Below are positions 37,006 through 50,132 of a DNA stretch of 64,000 nucleotides, in pieces (the stretch's first letter is position 1; every line of letters starts with the position of its first letter). Source of the DNA: Anseranas semipalmata (taxonomy: Eukaryota > Chordata > Aves > Anseriformes > Anseranatidae); NCBI GenBank assembly GCA_013399115.1, contig VXAA01006076.1:936339-1000338 (forward strand), in the 5' to 3' direction. The position numbers were made by a program, and so were the translations under genes. Under the pieces are notes generated by a model that was not told where the DNA came from, made no database searches, and saw only the letters and a list, made by a program, of their open reading frames with translations.

Positions 37006-38286
37006 AAAGCAAAATAGCACTAACATCCACCCGTCTTAAAGTTGTAAGCAAGGGCTTTCCCTCTGATGAAAAGACTTTGAAATAGAAATGCATTTGTCAA
37101 GTGACCTAAGGTCATTTGGATGCATGCTGTTCAGTGTTTCTGTCCATTAAAGACAAACAACCCCCCCAGAGGTTTTGAAAACCATTATCCACAATTGCCA
37201 GGAAGTAAATGGATTTTCTGCAGACATGCAGAAATTCTGGAACTAACTACTCCTAAAGAAAATTTCAGGTAATGTCCTGAAATCTGAGAAGCTCTTTGAA
37301 TGAGATTTTTCCTACTAACGCTTTTTAATCACTGGGTTTTTCTGAACAGCTTTTCTTTTTATAATAAATCAACTTGCATTTCCCTAATCCCAGATTAATT
37401 CCATTCAAATCTCATATCCTTCCCAAACCCAGTAATCTAAAACTCAACCTCCTTTATCACAGCTCTACCTTCAAGACCCAGTGCATCAGCTGTGAGCTCT
37501 CTCCGATACATTTTTAAATGCAACTTGCTCAGCATGCCATGACTCAGGAACATTGGTTATCATGAATTTAAGATTTCCACAAGGAAATGCAGCACAAAGA
37601 GATCTGGATTGTTCCTATATAAAATCCCGTATGCATTAGCTATTTTACCATTTATTATAAAAATTAGTACCTACTCACATTTCTGTACTAAGTGCTCCCC
37701 AATTACTTATCTGCTAAAAACCTTTTGAAATTTAAGAGTGGGGAAAAAAACATATACCATTTCCAGCAGTCACTGTAGCATGAAGATGAGATTAAAAAGA
37801 CGATCCTTCTCAGGCACAGTATCTCTTTTGCTATGAGTGTTCGCATGTAAATGTGATTCTATATGCATATTAACAGGAAAGAGCATTTGAACAAAAGCTC
37901 AACCATATACCAACGTATTAGCATCTTAACACACAGTGTATGAAAACTAGTTATTATTTTACTTCTGAGGACATCTTCTATTTTAACAGCAATCCAACAT
38001 ATCAGACATGCAAAGAGCTGGAACAGACCGGCTGGGGAAACTGGAGTCCAATCACATAGGGTCTTTAATGTCAACATCAGAAATGAATGTGTAGAAGTCT
38101 ATACTTCCAGAAGAAGTCCAACTATATGGTCCTGACCTCCTGCCTTTTTTTGCCTTTTCTGAGGCATCCCTTCTTTCACAGGCTTACTCCTAGCAACCCC
38201 CCTTAGCTTTCACTGCTATTAAGACTAGTACCACACTTAGAAATAAGCTTTGAACAAAATATGGAAATTAAACTTTGTCTTCTTAC

Positions 38287-38430
38287 CCATCCTCCTTGTT
38301 GAATGATATAGTCTGCAGAATAGTCTTCTAGATATGTCACCCCAAAGTTCACAAGTGCGCTCAGTGGTTCCTGGCCCCTTCTGGTTAACTCCATCAGGAA
38401 TTGCTGTAGCAGAACCAGGGGCACCAAGAC
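38287..38430 (-). CDS. BCL2L13: BCL2L13 exon: residues 153-200, BH1 to BH2
   Basis: A 48-codon exon, phase 0 at both ends: acceptor GTTTTTTAAG|GTCTTG, donor GGATGG|GTAAGA. It encodes VLVPLVLLQQFLMEL, the BH1-like helix, then RRGQEPLSALVNFGVTYLE and the BH2-like DYIIQQGGW, whose Trp is the last codon. The sequence is nearly identical to human, with small changes in ALVNFG and SADY. These helices form the BCL2-like fold of the protein. Confidence 0.97.
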
Positions 38431-38884
38431 CTTAAAAAACAAGAATTATGAGTAAATACAGAAAGCCTCATCAATACTACTGTGTAGGCAAAACGAAGAA
38501 CTCGTGTGGTCTGTAGAAAAGCTCTGAATCTACAAGTTCGAAGTTATCAGGGATTATACACTTAATTTTTGCAAAGACAAGAGGCAGGAATACAATAGAA
38601 AACAGTAGGAAAGAAGCACTTAATCTGATAAGCAAAACACCACAGTGTAACGTGAGAGTTTCACAGAACAGGACTGTAGCGGTTTCTTGAACCCCACGTC
38701 TGCCCAACACAAGATTGAGGTAAAGAAGCGCAGTAGGTCCAGAACTTACTACCCCAGAAGTGGCAAAATGCAACATTATAAATAGTTTGAGGTGATATGC
38801 ATCCAAAATATATTCAAACAGCAAACTCATATACATTGTTGAATAGGTGCAATGCACTAGACAGTCTCTTTAGAAGTTCAAACT

Positions 38885-39950
38885 GCTTTCAGACAGGACA
38901 GAAGCAAACAACTTGGGCTCAAAGGGTTATAATAAATGAGGTTATATCAGGCTGGTGGCCAGTCAGTAGTGGGGTTCCCCAGGGCTCAATTTTAGGGCCA
39001 GTTCTCTTTAATGTTTTTATAAGTGAACTGGACACAGGACTCAAATGCACACCAAGTAAGTTTGTGGATGTTACTAAATTAGGAGGAGCTGTTGAATCCC
39101 TCGAGGGTAGGGAGGCCTTGCAGAGAGATCTTGACAGATCAGAGTGCTGGGCAATCACCAAGCATATGCAATTTAACAAGAGCAAGCGCTGGATTCCACA
39201 CCTGGGACGGGGTAATCCTGCATACATACAGACTGGGGGATGGGCGGCTGGAGAGCAGCCCCACGGAAAGGGATCCGGGGGTTCTGGTTGATGGCAAGCT
39301 GAATACGAGTCAGCAGTGTGCCCTGGCAGCCAGGAGGGCCAACCGCATCCTGGGGTGCATCAGGCATGGCACTGCTAGCCGGTCGATGGAAGGGAGTGTC
39401 CTGCTCTGCTCTGTGCTGGTGTGGCCTCACCTCGAGTGCTGTGTGCAGTTTGGGGCACCACAAGATAAAAGGGACATAAAACTATTAGAGAGCGTTCAAA
39501 GGAGGGCTACGGAGATGGTGAAGGGTTTGGAGGACAAGATGTATGAGGAGCGGCTGAGGTCACTTGGTTTGTTCAGCCCAGAGCAGAGGAGACTGAGGGG
39601 AGGCCTCATGGCGGCCTGCAGCTTCCTCATGAGGGGAGCGGAGGGGCAGGCGCTGAGCTCTGCTCTCTGGTGACAGTGACAGGACCCGAGGGAACGGCAT
39701 GGAGCTGTGACAGGGGAGGGTCAGGCTGGGTGTTAGGAAAAGGTTCTTCACCGAGAGGGTGGTCGGGCACTGGAACAGGCTCCCCAGGGAAGTGGTCACG
39801 GCACTGAGCCTGACGGAGTTCAAGAAGCATTTGGACAACGCTCTCAGACACATGGTCTGATTTTTGGGTGGTCCTGTGTAGAGCCAGGAGTAGGACTTCA
39901 TGATCCTTGTGAGTCCCTTCCAACTCGAGATATTCTATTATTCTGTGAAC
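38885..39950 (+). mobile_element. CR1 LINE fragment, about 1.07 kb, + strand
   Basis: The longest CR1 piece here. The reverse-transcriptase phrase GVPQGSILGPVLFNVFI is clear, followed by KFVDVTKLGG where active elements have a FADDTKLGG-type box: the second catalytic Asp is replaced by Val. Farther on come ANRILGCIRHGTASRS and LLESVQRRATEM, in a shifted frame. It ends in CCAACTCGAGATATTCTATT, a 3' end different from the other fragments, so it belongs to another CR1 subfamily. It is 5'-truncated and inactive. Confidence 0.93.
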
Positions 39951-42900
39951 TCCCCACAACAGCACAACATTACAGGCATGGTTAAAGTGATAAACATGTA
40001 CCCCTCTCTATGTTAAACTCTCTCCCGTATGGCAAATTTACCACATACAGAATTCCCTGCTTCCCTTCCTACTCCCATTTCTCCTTCCAACCTTTTAAAC
40101 TGAATGCTCAGCCTTAACCCAAATGTGAATTGCTCTGGAAAATGCAGTAATCTGTGAACTCATCTCCTTTATATAACATAGTTCTAGACACTTCCTTCTG
40201 AAATTATGTTTTTGTTTGCCTAAACAACATGCAGTTGCACTTTTAAACTCTAAATTTATTCTCCTAGAGCGTGCAAGTGGCCCTCTGGGCAAAGTTTATA
40301 TGCAGTACTTTGCCAAGTTCAGGAAAAACTGGTATGAATTGAAGTCATTAGCATCTGAAAAAGCCCTATTATGACACAAGAGAAAAATTTTATTAATTTT
40401 ACTGCATCTAGTTTGTGACAACTGCATTGCACTTCTATTCTCTGTAAAGGCTGAAGAACGTCATCAGAACACTGTGCAAATCAGAATGTTGTTTCCTGCC
40501 CACACAAGGTGGATACAGGTTAATACTATTGCTCAGTTTGAACTCCAAATGCCTCCTTTCTTTCCCAGTCTCCTCCTCCTTCAGCCTAATCTTCTTTTGT
40601 TCAAGTATCCTCCATTACTATTCCCAGTAATCCCACTTTAGGAAGCACAGCTGGAGGAAGAAGCACAGGAAAAGTAGGCTGGGTTTGAAGTTTGTATTAA
40701 ATCCATGGTGAAGTCAGACTCAGGTGGACCACTAAGAACAGACAGGGCCTTACAAATGCCTGTAATCTGATAAATTTAAGATGTTCCAGTTGATTAAAAA
40801 CAGAGTGTGTCCAATACTGTGAAGGTCAGATTATATTACTGTTCTTTTGGGAAGAACAGTTAACACTTCATTCACTTAACTAGAAATGAGATGGTGCTTG
40901 AATTTTAAAAGCCTTACTTTTTTGAGTTTCTTGTAATTAATCTCAACCCAGAGTCAGAAAAAATGCACGCTTACAGTTACATGTGCAAGCATAAGGAGCA
41001 GGCCAAGGTGAGATATGTGTCAGAGGAAACTGCAGCCTTTTTGGATTAAAGAAAAAAAAACATGCTGTCAAGACTAGGTATCTTTCAGAGGCTTTGAGTG
41101 CACCCACATAATTCTACAACAGTGTGAACGTTTCAATCGCAAAATATTTTACATTTACTTTAAGATCAAGTGAAGAGAAACAAAGGCAAAAAAAATGCTG
41201 CTTAGGAAACAAAGGGAGTTCAAATTATTGCCTTCTTCCCTTGCCAACTTAAACATCTAATCCATCCGCTCCTCCCAAATTTAGCGTGTCTTGCTGGTCC
41301 TGTGCTCTTAAGGCCTAATTCAGACGCTGATATTCAGTTCCATGCAGACCAACAAACACAGCCTCATTTTCCTTTCCCACTGAAATTACAGAGACTCCTG
41401 CCTTTGAGATCAATAGGAGCAGGACCAGGTTTGCACGATACTACCCCAAATTCATGAAAGAAACCAAGTTCACAGTACTTCTATTAAAGCTAACAACAGC
41501 TTTTTGTACTTAAGAGTAGCTACGTGAATGGTGATAAGATTTAAACTAGACCAAAGTAAAAATACAGCCTTAAAAATTCAAAGCAACTGCAATTCACTCC
41601 ACCAGTACACATAGGAAGGAATGTTAGGGGCTATTTATACTTTGACTGAAGAAAAACAAATACAATATCAAGCAGAGAATGCCAGAAAACAGTTGTTGAG
41701 AGAAAACTTCTAGGTAATTATTAAAATAAAAAATATTTTACCATCAGAAGATTTCTGATTAATTGTGTAAATGAAAGATTTCTGCTGGTTATACTATTGC
41801 AATCCCACACTAAAATATTACAATTTAAAAGTATGCAAAAAAAAATTAGTGCAAAGAAAGTTCCACAGAGATTTTGAAGAAGTCATATTGAAAGTAATTG
41901 TCATTTCTGTGCATCTTTTTACTATTTCAACACAAAAATTTACCTAATTCTTTACATGATCAGTTCTTACATTTTTGTTTTATTGTTCTTTGGCTCCCAT
42001 TAATCAGTAAAAATGGGACATTAAGATGACTGCTAACCTACCTATTAGTCCAGTTGGCTCTCAGTATCAGTATTGGTTATCCTTTTATCTGATGCACAAT
42101 AGTGGGATTATGTATTTTTGGAGTATTTACATAATAGTCAATTTTAAGCAAAGCATAAGAACTGAACAGTGAAGCATTTCATTACCAGATTTTAAAATAT
42201 ATTTTTTACAGAAATATAATCCCCTCTAAGCTTGAGGTCTTTTTAGTTTGGTTTTGTTTTAAAGAGAGCCTTATCCTTTTCTTTATGGAATCCATCATCA
42301 TATTTATTATTCTCACATCACAATTTCTGAGAAACACATGCAGTATTTTTTTCTCTTGAAATTCCTTTACTGAGAACCAACACTTCAAGTATCTACAGGT
42401 AAATTTTGCTTCTGTGGGATGTTAGTACAACAACTGATGTTCCTATGCATTTGTTTACCTGGCAATATTTTCTTATTCACATGAACATTCATGTTTTAGT
42501 GACTGAAAACATTCCTCTACATTCCATGCCCTCGTAAGTTAATCACATCTCTTCAGCAGTTCAAACACATGACTGCACTCTGGAAAAGGTCCACATTTTT
42601 AAATGGAAAAAAATAACAGCTACATTTAGAAGTGTCTTCTTTCTGCTTATGCTTGCATAACGAATGAACAGGTTCTGTGAAAACTGCTGTGATTAAAAAA
42701 AAACACCTTCCCAATTGTAAACCAGACAGATCAAGCCTTTGTTCACATTCAACTTGCAACCTACTAACTTCACTATTTTAATCCAATACCGACCCAAAAG
42801 TATATGCTTACCTTATATGCTCTGTCTCGCACACAAGTAACATCAAGCAAGATTTGCAAAGACTGCATTGAGTCTGCTTTGTGCCACAGAGGTATTGCAC

Positions 42901-43295
42901 CATTAGGGGATCAGTGCAGCTCTCTGAGCGCATCTCATTCAATATATTAAATTGGTGGGGCTTTTATACATACACAAATATAGTAATAGATACCTATACA
43001 TACATACATACACACACGTACATACAAGATGGATCTGGTAACTCGTCAAATGTGAAATCACTGTAGAAAAACAGTTCATTCTGACTTGGGCTCCTTACCA
43101 AGTCTGGGTTGCTGAAAGGGACCATGGAACTTTCCCTGCAAGGACTCAGGAATTTAAAGTGAGATCTTATATACTAGTTTATAGGCTACTAAAAGTCAGA
43201 AGAGCATCTTGCTGTGTAAGGTGCCACTACTGAGCGTAACAGATACAGCTTACCTGGAACTAAAAACACATTTCATCTACTAGTTTCAGTTGTAG

Positions 43296-43490
43296 TGGTG
43301 AGGCACTGGAACAGGTTGCTCAGAGAAACTGTGGCTGCCCCATCCCTTGAGGTGTTCAAGGCCAGGCTGGATGGGGCTTGGAGCAACCTGGTCTGGTGGG
43401 AGGTGTCCCTGCCCATGGCAGGGGGGTGGATCTAGATGGTCTATAAGGTCCTTTCCAGCCCAAACCATTCTGTGATTCTATGATTCTATT
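43296..43490 (+). mobile_element. CR1 LINE 3' fragment, + strand
   Basis: About 195 bases, closely similar to the last part of the fragment ending at 32542 (GTGAGGCACTGGAACAGG through TTCTGTGATTCTATGATTCT). It is a short 5'-truncated copy of the same or a close subfamily. Confidence 0.92.
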
Positions 43491-45489
43491 TCTTCTAGTC
43501 TGGATCAAACCACAAGCCTTGATCACAGATGTACCAGCCAAAAGTCTGTCTGTGGGAAAGCACTTCTAAATTTTTAACGCTTTCACATCTGCCACAACTG
43601 CTGTGTGTCTTCGATTTCTGCTCCACCCAAGCAATTAAACGATGTGTGATGGCCAAAGCGTATAACAGGGAGGGATTTACTAGTCTTTAGCTAGCTCAGC
43701 TAGTTGTATGTTTTCTTAACTTACGTAGTTAGTCATCAAAGGGCCTAAGCTTCGGTTCAGCAATACTTTTCATTAGAGGGATGAAAAGTCTTTCTGAGTC
43801 ATTCTTAGCAAACTGACAAAACCAAGTTCAACAGGAGACATATCTTTACGGAAAATCTGAGGAAGCGTCAGGAAACTACCCATAGATAGCCCTCTAACGG
43901 GAGTATTGTGCTTTTTGCTTTCTCTAGGGTTTTTCACTATTAAGTACATTTAATATAAATGTAACTACTAAGTATATTTAACATGGAAAATATTTTATTC
44001 ATTGTGAACTTCTATTCTTATTAATTTGTCTTTCCCCTCTTAAAGCAAACACATTATAGGCATATCTTCACTGCTTCCCACACTCCTATGTTCTTACAGA
44101 AACGTATCAGTAAGTTTGCAAGAGCAGACAAGTCTTCTGATAGTCAATTTAAATATAAATCCTTCATGTTCTCACAAACCTGAGGCCAGCACAACCTCAT
44201 TTTGCTGCTACATGTCTGCTACTTAGACCTAACACTGTATGTCTATTTATAGCTACTTTTAAAAATTATTTTTCTAACAACTTCTTCTTTAGAGTGAAAA
44301 TTGAGTTAGATTGAGGTTGGAGGAAAGATACCTAGAACTCTTCTGTTATAAAATACGATTCTGATTAAGATGATAAAGGAATTTAAAAGGAAATTAAACC
44401 AACACAAATGTATTCCATCTCCTCAAAACAAGTATTATTAAAGGAACTGCTAGGCATTCCTGAAGTACCAAGCTACCACAAAAACAATATAAACGGATGG
44501 TGTATTATTATACAAAATTTCCATTCTGGTTTGCTTGTGGACCGTAAGTTTTGTAGCAACAAACGTTACGGGTAAGTAAAGATGGCAAAGACATCTGCTG
44601 TCTGATATTCTCAATCAAAAGCTGACGGGGACCAAAAACCATTAACACAGAGGTTGCACAAATGTAGCAGCAACAGAGGCTTAATCATAAACCCCCTGAT
44701 ATGGATAATTCATCTACACAGGGCTATAGCTGCAAGAGCTGTGTATCAATAGCATATGGAGATGCAGTAGACAACAAACAAACAAAGCTCCATCCACCTC
44801 CTCCCTTGCCAGCTGAGCCATAATGACTAGTTTTATGCTCATTTGTAGTTTTCACCAACTGAAAAGTAAAACATACAATCTTAAAGCACTTTCTTGATAA
44901 TCGCGTTTCATGGTTAAGCTAAAATGCTATGAAACACAACACAACAAACAGAAAGCAAACACACCAATCATAATTGACACAGCCACGGGCAGTAACTTGT
45001 CAAGCAATGTTAACAAACTGCTTTAAAAGTGCCCACACTCTTGCTTAGGCAATCAGTTTCTGAAGTACACAGGGAAATCTAGTTAAGGAAATGAAATATT
45101 TCTTAAAAAATAAAAAAAATAAAAATAAAAGAGGAAACAAAGATTTCTTGTTCCATTTTAAATTTAAGACTAAATTTAAAACACTCAATTTGTGATTAAA
45201 TTTGCAAATAGTTATTTCATTATTTTTCTGATGCACACTGAACCTGTTAGAGAATGATTAAGATTATGAATTTATATGGTTAATGAAAAATGAATCTGGG
45301 GACAGTAATTCTACTCTTTCTATGTTAAAGCTATTATAAGACAATTCACTTACACATTTGCATGCTGCTCTAAAAAGAAGCTTCATATCATTTGAGACAA
45401 CTACTCCTGAAACCAGTATGCACACCCTCCTCATGTGTTCTGAACAAGTGATGCAAGAGATATCAAAGTGTAAGTCACTTATTTGGTAC

Positions 45490-45559
45490 CTTGTTCCATC
45501 CACTGGCATGAGCAGCTGTCTCTTGTGTGCGCTCTCGATATTCTTGATATGTCACTGGC
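45490..45559 (-). CDS. BCL2L13: BCL2L13 exon: residues 129-152
   Basis: A 70-base exon with acceptor AACTTCTGCAG and donor AACAAG|GTACCA. It takes two bases from the previous exon (AA|G gives Lys129) and ends in phase 0. It encodes PVTYQEYRERTQETAAHASGWNK, matching the human segment that links the BH3-like helix to BH1. It is too short for a standard open-frame search and was found by matching reading phase and sequence between its neighbours. Confidence 0.93.
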
Positions 45560-46785
45560 CTGCAGAAGTTAAACCAACACTGAAAGTTATAAAAGGAAAC
45601 AAAAGAACAAGAATAAAATAAAATTCTCAGTTTCCAGAGAACAAAATATTTTCTAATATATTACAGCAAATAATTTTCAAGAGCTAACAAGACTTGTATT
45701 TCAGGGCATAAAACACTATCACCAGACAGGGGCAGGAAGGCATCACCTTTTCCCAGTTAATTTTCCCAGTTATTTCCCAGGAATTTCAAATAATTGGTTA
45801 GGTGAATTTTGTAAGAATTTGATAACCTACAAATTAAAGGACATTAGATAAGTAGGTTCTCTGACACAGACAATATTTCTGATCTCTTGCATATTGTTTT
45901 TTTATGATCTAAGGCTTTGAAGATAAAAAAAAATCCACTATGAAATTCACACGTGAGATGAAGGTCAATGCAGAGTAAACTTTTTATAAACAATATAGAC
46001 TACGAACCAACATACGTTTAACAGTGTTAACGTTATTTTAGAGTTCGAGCTCTTAGTTGCATGAAACAGCACTTCTGATCACAAAAAATATCTTTATATT
46101 TCAGTAGACATCTCAACAAGACTTTCCATTTTAGAATTCACATCTCTACTTCTCTGAATTTGCATGATAAAATTATCTTCCAGACTCTTTCCTCCAAGAT
46201 CGACTAATATCTTACAGTCAGCAACAATGAAGACTTTCTGCCAGTGACAACAGAAGATATACTCCTTCAAAAGCTGTTGTCCTGAAGCCAGACCATGACA
46301 GAAGGCAAATTTAGACTTTAGCTTAAGGGAGAAAGTGGTAGCTGGTGTTGGACAGAAGACATGATAATTGCTTATTGAAGTTTAAGAATCTGTCACAATC
46401 TAACAGAATTGCCATACTGTAACACAAAGATATTTGTCTATGTGTATGTAAGAGGAGAGGAAATATCAAATATAAGGAAAATAAGTAGCTATTGTGCCAA
46501 ATAACATCACTGTAGGAAACACGGGTAAAAGAACAGAGTTAAAGCACATTGGGGAAAATATAATTTGGGTTTGTCATTTTAAGTGCGTTCTCTTAACTTC
46601 ATTGGTACATTAGTTCCTTTAGAATGCAAATCCAAATGAATCAGTAGGATGAGAAGAGCAACAACAGCTGCAGGAAGGATATTATCAAGAGATTAAACAG
46701 CAGTTCTAGATCACCTTACAAAAAGGCATGCATGTCACCACATTTTCACAGGCATTTCAACTTTACATATACCTTTATGTATGCA

Positions 46786-46866
46786 CATACTAGTATATAA
46801 ATAAACATATATAAAACTATACTATTATATATACATGTGTATATATATACGTATATAAAACATACT
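46786..46866. repeat. AT-rich TATATA tract
   Basis: About 80 bases that are almost all A and T, with alternating TA runs and the short palindromic core TATATACGTATATA. Confidence 0.8.
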
Positions 46867-47143
46867 TAGAATGAAAAAGTTTTCCTACAGAAAACACAAG
46901 AAACCTAGAACATCAGGCTACTAACAGCCAGAACCACTTCAGTTTCAAAGGCCTCATCTCAGGAACTCTCCAAAAAGAACCAACCTGGAATGCACCAGTA
47001 CCTACAATGGGCACCAATACCCCATTATCTACAATGTATAAGATGTTGAAACTTAAAATACTGTTATTTGAATGTATTACTTTAGACACACAAAAGAGAG
47101 GTTGCAAGGCTTACTGTTAATTTTCCAACTTGCCGCCGGCATG

Positions 47144-47166
47144 TTTTTTTTTTTTTTTTTTTTTTT
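47144..47166 (+). repeat. Poly-T run (23)
   Basis: An uninterrupted run of 23 T. On the - strand this is poly-A, but the flanks show no retrocopy or known element. Confidence 0.9.
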
Positions 47167-47639
47167 AAGTGTGTTGTAAGATATTTTTCAAAGCCTCAGC
47201 TCTTTAGAAGATAGTAAGTACAAGTTTTTAAGGTCACACACGGCAAATGCCTGGTTTGGAAAGGCAGATAAGCTTCTGCCATTTCTGGAGGAACAACTTT
47301 TGCCACTTAAGAAGAAATTTGTACCCTACATAGTATTTTCTGTGGTTAAATAATTTTTAGTTTACGCAACACTGAACTTACTTTTTGACCCTATGAAACC
47401 TGCATATAGAAGCAGACAGTATATGTATTAATTTCTGAAAGTTAAATGGTGAATTGACAAACTATTTTTCCTGTGGATGAGCCATGGAAAAGAGACAACT
47501 GTCTCCATCTGTCTGGCCAGATGTTACATGGGACCTTTGATGTTGAATCCAGGTCAGAGTTCATCAGTCTTAAATAAAATTGGTTATAAGAAGTCAACAG
47601 CTGTTATAGTTTCTACAAGTATACAAGCTAGTTAAGGAA

Positions 47640-47870
47640 TCACAAGATCACAGAATGCCTGAGGCTGGAAGGAACCTCTGGAAGTCATCTGGTCCAACCC
47701 CCCTGCTCAAGCCAGATCTCCTACAGCAGGTTACCCAGGACCACGCACAGACAGCTTTTGAGTAGCTCCAAGGACAGAGACTCCACATCGTCTCCGGGAA
47801 ACCTGCTCCATTGCTCAGCCACCCTGACAGTAAAAAAGTGCTTTCTGATGTTCAGAAGGAATGACTTCCA
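47640..47870 (-). mobile_element. CR1 LINE 3' fragment, - strand
   Basis: It begins with CACAGAATGCCTGAGGCTGG, the reverse complement of a CR1 3' end, and continues through GGTCCAACCCCCCTGCTCAA and GCTTTCTGATGTTCAGA. It is more diverged than the other three, so probably older. It is in the same orientation as BCL2L13. The inner boundary is approximate. Confidence 0.85.
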
Positions 47871-48893
47871 CATTCATAATCTCTCAGAAATCTGCCATGA
47901 ATGGTATTACCTTCATGAGAACATGAGATGCCTCTTCAAAGCCTGCACAGAATGCTTAAGCCCCATCTATGAGATCAGAAATTTTTGCTAGATGCTGATA
48001 TCTGGGCTTACAATACTTTGTTATTCAAACATTTCATGAGCAGCTGAGAGAGTAATGCAAGCGATTCTCAGTTTGCTTAGAGCCATATTTATGAAACCAA
48101 TCCATAAAACACAAAAATTCAGATAGCTATTTGCTAATGCTGTCTTCACAACTGCATTTATAACTGTTTCTAAAGTAGCACTTTGCAACTCCAGCTCTCT
48201 ACAAATACATTTTGGAGGTAACTCATAACAGCCAGAAGTAGTTCATGTGGATCCATTAAAATCAGGCTAGTAATTCATATTAGAAAAACAAGCAACCACA
48301 GCAATTTTACAAATTTACAAAAGACATTAATCGAGATACTAGCATGCCAAGTACTATGGGCTATTTAAGCAATAAGCTTAAACTGGAAGGACAGCTCCTA
48401 ATGCACCAAGGTTAGCCCAGGGAGCTACATTTGCTTCAGATGTGTGTCCTGAACAGTGGCCATAAAGCATCTACCAACCTTCTCTTCAGGGAAACTCTTC
48501 CACTCATCTCGGGTCAATAATCAAACCTCTAGCTTTGCTCCTAGCTATTAGGTAAGACAAGCTAATTTGGCCACAGCCTAGCATTCATGAAATTGGCAAT
48601 GGCAATCGGCAGCTCTCAACTGCTAGTTTCACCAGCAACTCAAACTACTTAAATTAGTCTCAGAAGTTCAATACTAAAACCTTAGAAATTTTTCAGAATT
48701 TACATTAGTTCAAAGAGAATAGCACAAAGAAGTATTCACACATTACAACACAAAACAAGAAACCAAGCAGATAAAGGGACACTGAAAAAGAAAGGAATGC
48801 AATACAAAATGTAGTCCCATCTTTAGCATTTCAGCAGCAGTCAAAATGCAAAAATGGAACACCTTCCCTTTGAAAAAGCAAATGGAAACTCAC

Positions 48894-49050
48894 TTGCTAA
48901 GCAAGCTCTCTAGTGCTTTGTGCAGATGTTCTTTCAGTTCCTGGGACACCTTCTCCCCCAGATGAGCCAGGGAATCTTCTATTGAGCTCTCTGGATTGGC
49001 AGGACTGAACACTGGGGAAGTGTGGCAGTCAAATCCTGTAGTGGTAAATG
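48894..49050 (-). CDS. BCL2L13: BCL2L13 exon: residues 77-128, BH3-like helix
   Basis: 157 bases with acceptor CTTTTTTGTTCAG and donor AGCAA|GTGAGT. It begins in phase 1 and leaves two bases for the next exon. It encodes FTTTGFDCHTSPVFSPANPE, then LAHLGEKVSQELKEHLHKAL (residues 104-123), the region described as BH3-like in Bcl-rambo. Alignment with human is nearly gap-free. Confidence 0.96.
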
Positions 49051-50024
49051 CTGAACAAAAAAGTATACAAAATAAAATAAAGTAGACATATATCAGAACA
49101 ACAATCTGAGATTTCTCATCTCACCGGTTAAATGTAATTCACGTAATGGAGGAAGAAATCACAACTCCATAGTCAAAGCATGCTATGAACAAGTTTTACT
49201 AAAACAAGTATCTTCCAAATATATTCTGGAAGTGGTACTTACAAACCATAGATGACTTTGAGCTACATTTCTCCCTCTAGCTCTTATTTCACAACTATAT
49301 CCTAACCACCAAGTTAGCCTATTGTGCAACTGTTCTCAATTTTAAGCTAATTTTTAAGCCAACCCTGATGGAGCACCAAGCGACTCTCTTTTCCATGGTA
49401 TAATTTGTCCATTTATGGATGCGTCTGCAGCAGTACTACAGTATCACTTTTAAAAACAATATTCTGCTCATACAACCTTTTCCTTCTCCATTTAAAATTT
49501 TTCTGAAAGGTCTACATGGATGAACATAAACAGATCTAGAGTCTTTCTACTTCATATTTCCAGTCTGAAACACATGCAAAGCAAAGATTGTTTCCAAATT
49601 GTCCCCTGCTGGGAGTCCCATAAAAGCCACATCTATTGATCAAAGCGTGTCACAAAAAAATACACCTGGTGGAAGTGAGAAATCTGATGGCTGAAGTCCA
49701 CACTCCCCTGAATGTCAGTTGCTCAAGTATGTTTTCACTTCTGTCATCAACTGGAGCAGCTTAAGGGCTGCTTACATTTCATTATTTATAGTAGCCTATT
49801 AAATGAAGTTCAATTGTTTGATTTGGCTAGAGTCCACCACTCCACACGGTAACATTTAACTATTTTACTGCATATGACGATGTGTAGAAATACTAGTTGG
49901 GGGGAGAAGGGGCAAAGATATTCAATGCATTCAAATATCTCTTTAACTAGAGTACCGGCTACAAATTAACCGCTATTATATGGCATAAAAATTATCAACT
50001 GAAATGGGAAAATCTGAAGAGCAC
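49051..50024 (-). other. BCL2L13: BCL2L13 short intron
   Basis: Under 1 kb, AT-rich, nothing recognised. Confidence 0.7.
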
Positions 50025-50132
50025 CTTCCAAGATCTCTTCATCAAGACGTTTTAGCTCCTCCTCAATTTCTATTTTAATCTTCTCCAAAGCCTCTTTCTC
50101 CAAAGCATGTTGTGCCATAGGCTGTTGAGTCC
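50025..50132 (-). CDS. BCL2L13: BCL2L13 exon: residues 41-76, charged helix
   Basis: 108 bases with acceptor TTTCTTTTAG|GGACTC, phase 1 at both ends. It encodes TQQPMAQHALEKEALEKI followed by KIEIEEELKRLDEEILE, a strongly charged, helical, coiled-coil-like stretch. The second half matches human well; the first half is diverged. The donor GGAAG|GTGCTC is weak beyond the GT, which could allow variable skipping; skipping 108 bases would keep the frame. Confidence 0.92.

Larger units (their letters stand above)
25129..38286 (-). other. BCL2L13: BCL2L13 intron before the terminal exon, 13 kb
   Basis: It holds one CR1 fragment (31835-32542), a purine-rich tract (34711-34777), an A-rich AAAC-type stretch (36953-37005), two short inverted repeats (27245-27268, 30335-30368) and no exon I can support. 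Confidence 0.7.
38431..45489 (-). other. BCL2L13: BCL2L13 intron with two CR1 fragments
   Basis: CR1 pieces at 38885-39950 and 43296-43490, an ACAT/ACAC-type simple repeat near 42985-43026, and otherwise AT-rich unique sequence. Confidence 0.7.
45560..48893 (-). other. BCL2L13: BCL2L13 intron, AT-rich, with one CR1 fragment
   Basis: An AT-rich tract at 46786-46866 (TATATA-type), a 23-base T run at 47144-47166 and a CR1 fragment at 47640-47870. No exon was recognised. Confidence 0.7.

Noticed and set aside
39092..39673. 193-codon open frame on the + strand
   Set aside because: It lies inside the CR1 fragment at 38885-39950 and covers a frame-shifted piece of its C-terminal region; not a host gene.
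42985..43026. CRISPR-like or regulatory repeat array
   Set aside because: It is an ordinary ACAT/ACAC microsatellite in a vertebrate intron.
47144..47166. Poly-T run as the tail of a - strand retrocopy
   Set aside because: No gene-like or SINE-like sequence precedes the run on the - strand and no target-site duplication is visible.
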